Shown here one piece after another: positions 20,899 through 27,548 of a DNA stretch of 27,548 bases (position 1 is its first letter; each line of letters begins with the position of its first letter). The translations under genes and the position numbers were made by a program. Source of the DNA: Gymnopilus junonius. Taxonomy: Eukaryota > Basidiomycota > Agaricomycetes > Agaricales > Galerinaceae. The notes beneath the pieces are model-generated. The model saw nothing but the letters and a program-made list of their open reading frames with translations. It was not told the DNA's origin and did not search any database. The DNA lies in the NCBI GenBank assembly GCA_015501075.1, contig JADNYJ010000423.1, forward strand, positions 1-27,548, written 5' to 3'.

Positions 20899-22781
20899 GG
20901 CGGATCTCCTCTGACCAGCCAAAGCCTCGGAGGGGTGAGAGACTTTATACAGCGATCACTAAAAGGGTCTCAGGAATGGCTTCTTCGTTACCAAAAGAGG
21001 GAAGATGAGCCGGGGCTTAGTCCCGCGAAAGAGTAATAAGTCTTAGATAAGATGAGCCCCTAGGCCATTCGAAGTACGGTCTATTGGGTTGTTTAAAGAG
21101 TGAGAAAGGAAGCTGCGCATGCATATGTCAGAATAAATCTCACAGGACTTTGAAAACGAAGCAAGCCGACGCACGCATGACGTTTTTCAAAGTCAATTGA
21201 CCATCACCTGCGCATGTCCGTGTCAATTCCTTCCTTCGGCAGCACATCTATCATCGCCGAAAGCCCTGCATAGGTAGATAGGCCTTGTTTGGAGCGAATA
21301 TAACCATAACTATTGGCTGAACAAAGCTTCTGGATGATAGAAATAGCAGAACATCCAGGAGCACCGTTTATTGTCATGCAGTCAGCAACCAATTCCGTTC
21401 TATGTTTGTTACGGGCAGTGATAGACACATTCGGCAGTCCGTCATAGGATTTGAAGTTGAATCGAGTGTTAATAGTACAGTACACAACGCCCGGGAGAAC
21501 CTGGCCTTAGCAAAGAAAGTTTCCTAGCAACATTGCCAATCAAACTCCCCAATATTCTACTAGTCGTCGATAAACCTTCAAGGCCATAGAGGGCGACACA
21601 TCATTGCACCGGTATATTTCCGGAAATTATTTGCGGTAATATTGAGGCGGGCACCGGGGGAACCAGCAGTCACAAGCTTAGTCCAAGGAGAAGGATGGGC
21701 AATGGAAACCAACTGTCAGAATCAACTCGTAGATGTCAACTAGAGGATGAGTCGGAGTCTTGACAGATATAAGTACCACTAGACCAGAGTAGCATGGCCA
21801 GATCGTGCGATATACCGCACGGGAAATATAGAGTGCTGGAGAAGGAGTTAGAAGCATAGATTCAGGTAAGTCCAAGAATAACTAAGTCGACAAAAAACTC
21901 GGCGGGACAATAACATGAACAGAGTATGGCGGCAAGAGCAAAAAGGCAGGAAGTTCAGACGAACTGAAAAGTTCCGAAACGCCCATATGTACCAAAAATA
22001 ATGAACCACGTCATCCGGGGAGGTCTTCGTACTTCGCTGGTCATTATCACCGCCAACTCTGAGCATGTCGTGCAGGGTTTGTCCTCTTCAAGGTTTTCAC
22101 GTAAATGATCATGGTAAGGCAACCGATGGTGAAGCAGAGGCATCAAATTCACGTTCCGCCGACCCCATCATTCAACATGTACAAATATAAAAGTTTTCTT
22201 ATCAACGACAAACCTGCCTTTACTTCTCTCCACGACGCTTTGCCCCCGTCCATCTGCCTACGTGAGCCAGGATGGGTCTTCCTTCTACATCGTCGGAGAG
22301 TATCTTCGAGAGCTTCGCTTTCGCTAGCAACACTAGCCTTGTTTTCAAGGCCATGATGGATTTCTAGATAGTAGTGAAAGCTACATTCTCAATTTAGGGA
22401 ACGAATAATGATTTTGCTTTACTTTGTTTCAACTTCCGTCATTTAGCACGGTTTCTTTGAAGCCGTTCAAGTTATATTTTTCTTCATTGAATCATTTACG
22501 ATATAAAATCAGGTTGAAAAGCCGTTGGTCAGTGGGCTTGAAGAATACAAATTTGCATGGTGACGCTGCAAGCTTAACAATGGCAAAAGCATGTACGAGG
22601 GTGCCTACAAAGAGGTGCATAAATTAGATTCCGTATCATCTTGCAGCGAGCCACAGGAACGGCAGTAACAGCACTGTTGTGAGGCCTGGGATTCTGAATT
22701 TGGCTGTAAGAGTATCTCATGGTTTGCGCAAGGAACTTTATTGTGAATACAGAGAAAAGTGCAGCAGGTGGAAACGAAAAA
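20899..22781. other. 1.9 kb with no resolved gene
   Basis: The first 50 bp are the promoter of the second P450. The rest has only short open stretches. The longest plausible one is minus-strand 21204-21485, which reads protein-like (LVADCMTINGAPGCSAISII) but has no family I recognise and no joined partner exon. Hydrophobic minus-strand fragments around 21680-22060 could be decayed membrane-protein exons. Confidence 0.35.
20943..20949 (-). promoter_or_regulatory. TATA box of the frame-disrupted P450
   Basis: TATAAAG on the minus strand, 44-51 bp before the ATG at 20898. An intact core promoter on a gene with broken frames is relevant to whether the breaks are real. Confidence 0.55.
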
Positions 22782-23443
22782 TTAAGCCTTGGTACCGGCC
22801 GCCTTAGCATCCTCAGCAGCAGCGACAGCAGGGTTAACCTTCTTTCCATCCTTCCAACGGATACGAGGGGGAGGGGCACGGTTACGACGGCCCTCACGAG
22901 AGCGTACACGGACAACTGCAATAAAAGAAGAGTTAAACTACATTCAAGCGAGACAAAGAGCGTGACAAACCATGCGAGTGAATGGCGCATGATACGCAGT
23001 AGGCGATTTTAATGTAGAGCTTAGGGATAGCGTATTCTGCAAAAGACGCAAATATGATGAGAACTGAGGGTCTTAACAGATCAAAATAAAAACGCACCTT
23101 GGTAGATGCTAGCCTCGCTGATATCTCGAACAGCAGCACTCTCCACCATGTTCCTCACTGTGAAACGTTTGATAGCCTTGTCCTTGGGCACGCAGCGGGA
23201 GCAGTTCGAGCAGCGCATGAAGGTGACGTGGCCACGTCCCTTCTTGTTACGGCCGCCATTTCTTCTTTTCTTGGTCTAAGAGAGCGGGGGCAGAAAACGA
23301 TGTATGAGCGTCTGTACTCCACAACATCATCCGTAGCTCGAGACCCGCATCCAGCCCAAATCCACCGCGAAATTCCACAAAATAGACAGATGCAACAGAG
23401 AGCGCGACGACGACGGGTATGGGCGTTGAAAAGGACTCACCAT
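22782..23443 (-). CDS. RPS26: 40S ribosomal protein eS26
   Basis: Four exons in coding order: 23443-23441 (only the ATG), 23275-23098, 23036-22971 and 22915-22782, a 126-aa protein in perfect phase. It reads [58 protein letters not shown], then [20 protein letters not shown], then [15 protein letters not shown]. This is eS26 almost throughout, including the four zinc-binding cysteines of the C-x2-C (CSNC) and C-x2-C (CVSC) pairs. The Ala/Lys-rich tail is slightly longer than in yeast. It is a component of the 40S subunit near the mRNA exit channel. Intron 1 (23276-23440, 165 nt) directly after the ATG is a common arrangement in fungal ribosomal-protein genes and could carry regulatory signals. 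It is divergent from the secreted-protein gene. Confidence 0.95.
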
Positions 23444-23895
23444 CTTGAGTGTCGGTGTCGAGAGGCGATGTGTTGGACAGCGACCAGCGGGTTTGTCAGT
23501 ATCCTCTGCAGCTCTCGGATGTGACCGAGCGGTTCTCACCGTACCGGCGGCTCACGAACACCGGCCCGTGTGCTTCCTTTCTGGGAACAACTCCCAGCGG
23601 CCCCAACAATGGCGAGTCTCCTCCATTGTTGAACGCAACCGTCTCCCCAGGCTTTCTTTTGTTCTCGTTCTATAAAGCAGCTTTGTGAACCAAAATGAAT
23701 ATAGTACGTTTGGCTCCTTCTTCTCTCCAACCTTTTCTCTCATCCTTTTCTTTCTTAGTTTTTTTTTACGTTCTCTCGAGCCCGGTGCTCATTGCCCAAT
23801 TTATTGAAGCCCGTCTGCTCTGACTAGATTTGTTTTTAACATCTCGCCATTCTCAAAGCCATATACCCTTCCTGAACTACGAACTGTATTTTATC
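23444..23895. promoter_or_regulatory. shared divergent promoter region
   Basis: 452 bp between eS26 (-) and the secreted-protein gene (+). It holds the hairpin CTGGGA-ACAAC-TCCCAG (23581-23597), an inverted pair CAACAATGG (23604-23612) and CCATTGTTG (23623-23631), a TATAAAG at 23671, and a long T/C-rich stretch at about 23710-23780. The CCATTGTT motif is the one duplicated upstream of the Hsp20-like gene. Confidence 0.45.
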
Positions 23896-24956
23896 ATGCA
23901 TTTCACTCTTTCAATCCTTGTCTCCGTTCTTGCGTCAACGTTGGTTGCACCTGCACCTGCATTAGATGCTGCTACTCTTCTTAAGAATGGTCAGGTTGCA
24001 CAAAAATTGAATGCGCAGTTTGAGGGCCTCAAAGCCACAGTTTCCTGTCAATGTACGTCTTTGCTTATTTATTTTTGACCTCCTCCCATCTTAATCCTTA
24101 ATTTTGCCACCCAGCTGGAGAAACCGCGTGCATTGGAAACGCAATCGCAACATGTAACGATGGTCGTTTCGACACTTCCAGAGGACTCTGTGAAAAGACT
24201 CAATCTTGCTTTGCTCTGCCCAATGTCAGGACTAACGGAACAGTACGTCGTCGTCTCTTGTTATTCTGTCGCTCTGTTGAGCCTTATCGTCCATTAGACC
24301 TTAAGATGCACCAGTGAAAATAGTGCACTTTCACTCATAAACGCGACGGGTGCAACAGGAGGAATCACAGGAGATGATAACACTAATTCCAATGAGGGAT
24401 CGAATTCCTCTGCTGGCGAATCCACCAGTAAGATGGATCAAAACCCCGGCAACTTTACTTCAGTGGCTTCAGCGACAGCTACAGAAGCACGAGACATTGT
24501 CACCGTCACCGTAACTCTTACTGCTACGGCTGCTCCTGTTACAGTTGAAGCCAGCACCGAGACTCTGTCTCCTGAGCAAGCATCCAGCCTCCTCTTTAGC
24601 ATTTTGGGTCAGGCTATTCCTACTCCCGATTCCTCCAATTCAACCGCCTCTGCCGCTGTCGCAACCTCCCCTCCAGTCATAGCCACCTCATCTGCTGCAT
24701 CGGGTTCAAACGCCCCATCCTCTATCATCCAGCTTACAGCTGTGCAAGTAACGGAATCCCTTCCGTTGCATCATCGTTCACCCTATCTTCTGCCTCGGTC
24801 TCTGTCACACCAACCAGCATCGTCCAACTGACAGCTGCTCAGGTCACCGAGTCTGTTGCACCCTTGTCCAGTCTGGCGGCTGCAGCAGCGGTGGTCACGT
24901 CTGCGGCCTCGAGCCCTTCAAGTGGATATGACTCGGGGAGCTACGGAGGATATTGA
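23896..24956 (+). CDS. secreted six-cysteine CBM19-like, Ser/Thr-rich protein
   Basis: Exons 23896-24052, 24115-24242, 24298-24747 and 24843-24956 give 282 aa. The chosen start gives MHFTLSILVSVLASTLVAPA, a clear signal peptide, which the in-frame upstream ATG at 23830 would bury. The mature N-terminal domain has cysteines in the order SCQSGETACIGNAIATC, GLCEKTQSCFALPNV, LRCTS. This resembles the ACxxGxxAxC...CFALPxV pattern of CBM19-type carbohydrate-binding domains, so wall or chitin binding is possible; this is pattern recognition only. The remainder is Ser/Thr/Ala/Val-rich with TVTVTLTATAA, likely O-glycosylated, and ends GYDSGSYGGY with no GPI signal. Intron 3 (24748-24842, 95 nt) lies exactly between two copies of a QLTAxQVTES repeat. 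If it is not spliced, the frame shifts after VTES. Confidence 0.75.
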
Positions 24957-25184
24957 GTTCTGTACCAACGAGATGACGCTTTTCTTTCCTCAGGACCATC
25001 ACGACCGTTAATTCACTCAATTGTAGCAAGTATCACCATCTCGCATGTAGCATTATATCAGGTCTGAGAGATTAATTCTCCGTCGCAATCAAGCGGTTCT
25101 ATAAAGTTTATGGGAGTATTAAGAAAGAGTTCTGATGTGTCGCTGACCCTCGTTGGAATGCTACAGCCATCCAGCTCATGCGTA

Positions 25185-25594
25185 TCACGGAATCTCAACA
25201 ACAGTAAAGTCCCCCTCCTTTAACATCCTCAAAAGATCGTCTAAAAGCATCCGATGCTTGTCCCCTTCCTCACGCACAAGCACAGCGTATCGATTGTCTT
25301 CCTCCGCATCGTTAACTGTGATCTCTGTAACCTGCCAAAGCTCCTGTCCCCCCTCCTGAGTGAACTTTTGACCAACGAGCGTTTTAGGATTCTGGCTGAA
25401 CTGTGTATATTCTTCGTCGGTTATCTTTCGCCATGATGGTCGAGTTTCGGTGTGATATGGCTCTGGTGCAGGGCTGCCGACGACGTGTGTTTCATATGAG
25501 GGTTCTTTTGGGCTAAGTGCATGTTAGATAGGGCGGTCTTCATATTAAGGTAATGAAGGACTTACTCTATCGCGTATTGTTTGTTTGATGACAT
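25185..25594 (-). CDS. unrecognised 118-aa protein, two exons
   Basis: I do not recognise this gene. Exon 1 is 25594-25566 (MSSNKQYAI and two bases) and exon 2 is 25512-25185, joined across a 53-nt intron with a perfect GTAAGT donor and a CACTTAG acceptor. Exon 2 has no internal methionine until near its end, which is why it is easy to miss. The protein is acidic and hydrophilic: PSYETHVVGSPAPEP, then RPSWRKITDEEYTQFSQNPK, QELWQVTEITVNDAEEDNRY, and ending LLRMLKEGDFTVVEIP. There is no signal peptide, membrane helix or cysteine cluster. The alternation of hydrophobic residues in the second half suggests a small beta-rich fold. It is convergent with the secreted-protein gene (229 bp between stops) and has the same strand as the helicase upstream. 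Confidence 0.7.
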
Positions 25595-25883
25595 GATAGT
25601 ACTTTTCCAAGTACCGCATAAATGTTAAAGGTGTTATCGACGTTGTAAGGACTATGACAGAATGACTGGACCAAGTCGGAATAAGCAAGCTATAAATAAC
25701 CGCCGGAGGACGGAAGGCATCTCTTTCAACTTTGTTCCGGGTTTCAATTCTGTTCAATCAACCTCCAGGCTTACATGGTACAAGAAATGTATATTTTCTG
25801 AGCACTGAAGACATAACAACAATTTCAGATCAAGCATAGTAGATCAATACTCTGATGCACACAACAATTCCACTCCGACTCAC

Positions 25884-27548
25884 TCACTCCGCCTCACGCA
25901 AAATAGGCCTCTCAAAGGCAGCAGCATCCTCATCTTCCTCGTCCTGGCCAATGTCAAGCCCATTCTCCTCGTGTTTCTCAAGGATCATCGCCCTCAACCT
26001 AGCGATTGTATCCTCCAAATCAGCCTCCGCCTTAGTTTTCCTCTCAGCTCCATAGTCGACTACAGAAACGATAGGCTCTTCTGGGTCCCAGTCGATCTGC
26101 TTTCCTCTCCAACCGCCACGCAGGTGGACATAATTGAGGAAGCCTCTCCAGAGGGGGTCGAGGGAGAGGATGATCGGGTTACCGATGACGATGAGAAGGG
26201 CTTGGGCTCGTGTGAGTGCGACTATGAAATATCGCAAAAAGTTGCGTTAGAATGTGGTGCAGTTGATAACCGTCCATTCCTCACCATTCAATCTGTTCTT
26301 GCTGGCAACAATCCAAGGGATCGTTTGATATCACTTGTGACGTAGTCCGTGTTGCTCCTGACCGTCGACATTATAATGACACGTCGTTCCTTACAGCAGG
26401 TCAGTCGGTGGGTAATAAACAAGAGTTCAAAGAGCTGCAGGTACCTGGCCCTGGAATTCTTCGACGCTTCCTACTTTGATGTCGCGCAACTTAGGATCCT
26501 TGACGAAAAGGTCTAAAATTTTGCATCGTTGTGCATGATACGGTGTAATAACACCAATATGTTCAGCCTCTGCATAGCACAACGGTATCAGTAAAAATTA
26601 ATACGAGGCGCAAGGCAACAGCGTACTGATCTGGTTCTTCCTATTACCGGTAAGTGAGATGCAGTATTTCTTCACCTGCGTTGCTCGTCGATATTGAAGA
26701 ACGAAGGAAAGATTTTTCCCTATCATCTTTCCAATGATCGCATGGAAGAGCAACGGGAACCTCTTCTTCGGCAGCTCCTCGTAATTTTCCAAGAGTGTGT
26801 CAAGGCCTTATCACCCACGTCTTTAACTCTGAGTTGTAGAATTGCTCATTAGAGAAGTGAAGATGTCTGGGTGAGACCGGAAGTTCTTCACAAGCTTGAC
26901 GATGCTATTGTTATGAAGAAATGAGCCGTAAGTGAAAGACAATCAGAAAGGAGAAAAATACGTACGTGATACCGCGATATTTATTCAAATCATATATCTC
27001 TCGCTGCATGATCCGAGCAAGATAACTTGTCTTCAACCCTAACAAACCAGCGATATTAGAATTGACAACAGGCCCAAGCTGCTGATTATCCCCAGCAAGA
27101 ATAACATTCGTCTTATCTCCCGCAATACTCTTGATGGGCACCATCAGCTCGGGCTCCCCGCCCTGCCAGCCTCATCAATAAAAATATGCGTGAAATGTCC
27201 TCTCTTCAATCCCAAAGAATGCTGGGACACCCGCAGATATACAGGTGGACACGACAACTCTGAACTTTGCCAGCTGCTCCGCGTCGGGCATGGCGAAGAC
27301 CTGTTCTCATTGATGACAGAAGGGATCTAGCTTCTTGGCATTTCGCTGAGCTTCCGGCTGAGAGAGTTGAGCCGGAAAAGCTGTGATCTGCCAAGACCCA
27401 TAAAGCTTCATTGCAATTAAGTCTGCTGCAGAGTTGTTTGGGGTGCATGCCAAGATGCGGAACGTTCGGATCGCTTTCGAGGAGTTGCCTCATGGCTTCG
27501 ACGATGGTGACCGTTTTTCCTGTTCCCGGTCTCAAACATAAGATATCA
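25884..27548 (-). CDS. MOV10/SDE3-like RNA helicase, C-terminal part, frame-disrupted
   Basis: Partial: the 5' part lies beyond the right edge. Superfamily 1 (Upf1-like) motifs appear in order on the minus strand: Walker [20 protein letters not shown] (about 27470-27528), [15 protein letters not shown], Walker B IFIDEAG (about 27165-27180), motif [20 protein letters not shown] (about 27070-27110), [13 protein letters not shown] (about 26870), [43 protein letters not shown] joined to [17 protein letters not shown], and [16 protein letters not shown]. The last three exons are clear: one ending at 26445, then 26389-26285, then 26221-25884. This set is typical of MOV10/SDE3 helicases, which act in RNA silencing and mRNA turnover. 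The motifs lie in different frames: single-base shifts are needed near 27460, 27211, 27166, 26850-26750 (several) and 26300, although splice sites and motifs are intact. Acidic C-terminal tail. Confidence 0.8.

Noticed and set aside
1..27548. CRISPR arrays, insertion sequences, prophage or bacterial operons
   Set aside because: No spaced repeats, transposase or ribosome-binding-site pattern; all recognised genes are eukaryotic and intron-bearing.

Overview
The window is nuclear DNA of a filamentous basidiomycete, most likely an Agaricomycete. The evidence is many short introns (mostly 48-76 nt, GT-AG with a few GC-AG), F-box/leucine-rich genes of the type expanded in mushrooms, tandem cytochrome P450s with about 12 exons each, and intron-bearing nuclear tRNA genes with A and B boxes and T5 terminators. 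Nothing looks bacterial, viral or organellar.

Layout, left to right. 1-2.2 kb: a weak minus-strand multi-exon candidate (about 472-940) and an intron-containing tRNA-Val (1522-1627, +). 2.2-3.7 kb: an F-box gene (+) with a disrupted frame. 3.7-5.3 kb: no resolved gene. 5.3-7.7 kb: a coiled-coil CCDC6-type gene (+). 7.7-8.1 kb: a dense promoter region. 8.1-10.1 kb: a Gln-rich Hsp20/alpha-crystallin gene (+). 10.1-11.5 kb: no gene, but about 480 nt are extremely pyrimidine-rich. 11.5-12.8 kb: a second F-box gene (-), also frame-disrupted. 13.5-15.3 kb: an intact 7-exon NIPA-type magnesium transporter (+). 15.8-16.1 kb: tRNA-Val and tRNA-Pro (-). 16.25-18.4 kb and 18.8-20.9 kb: two tandem P450 genes (-), the first intact (500 aa), the second with frame breaks. 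20.9-22.8 kb: nothing resolved. 22.8-23.4 kb: ribosomal protein eS26 (-), divergent from a secreted six-cysteine CBM19-like, Ser/Thr-rich protein (+, 23.9-25.0 kb). 25.2-25.6 kb: a two-exon 118-aa gene (-) that I do not recognise. 25.9 kb to the right edge: the C-terminal helicase core of a MOV10/SDE3-like RNA helicase (-), entering from outside the window.

The genes do not form one pathway; this is a mixed housekeeping and accessory segment. Points to carry forward: (i) several genes keep motifs and splice sites but carry isolated one- or two-base indels, often in C or T runs, so sequence error and recent pseudogenisation must be told apart; (ii) two GC-AG introns in the intact P450; (iii) an intron in the secreted-protein gene that is exactly one period of an internal duplication; (iv) paired CCATTGTT motifs in two promoters; (v) a prion-like Gln-rich extension on a small heat-shock protein. 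All exon coordinates are my own manual splice models and were not checked by RNA or database search.
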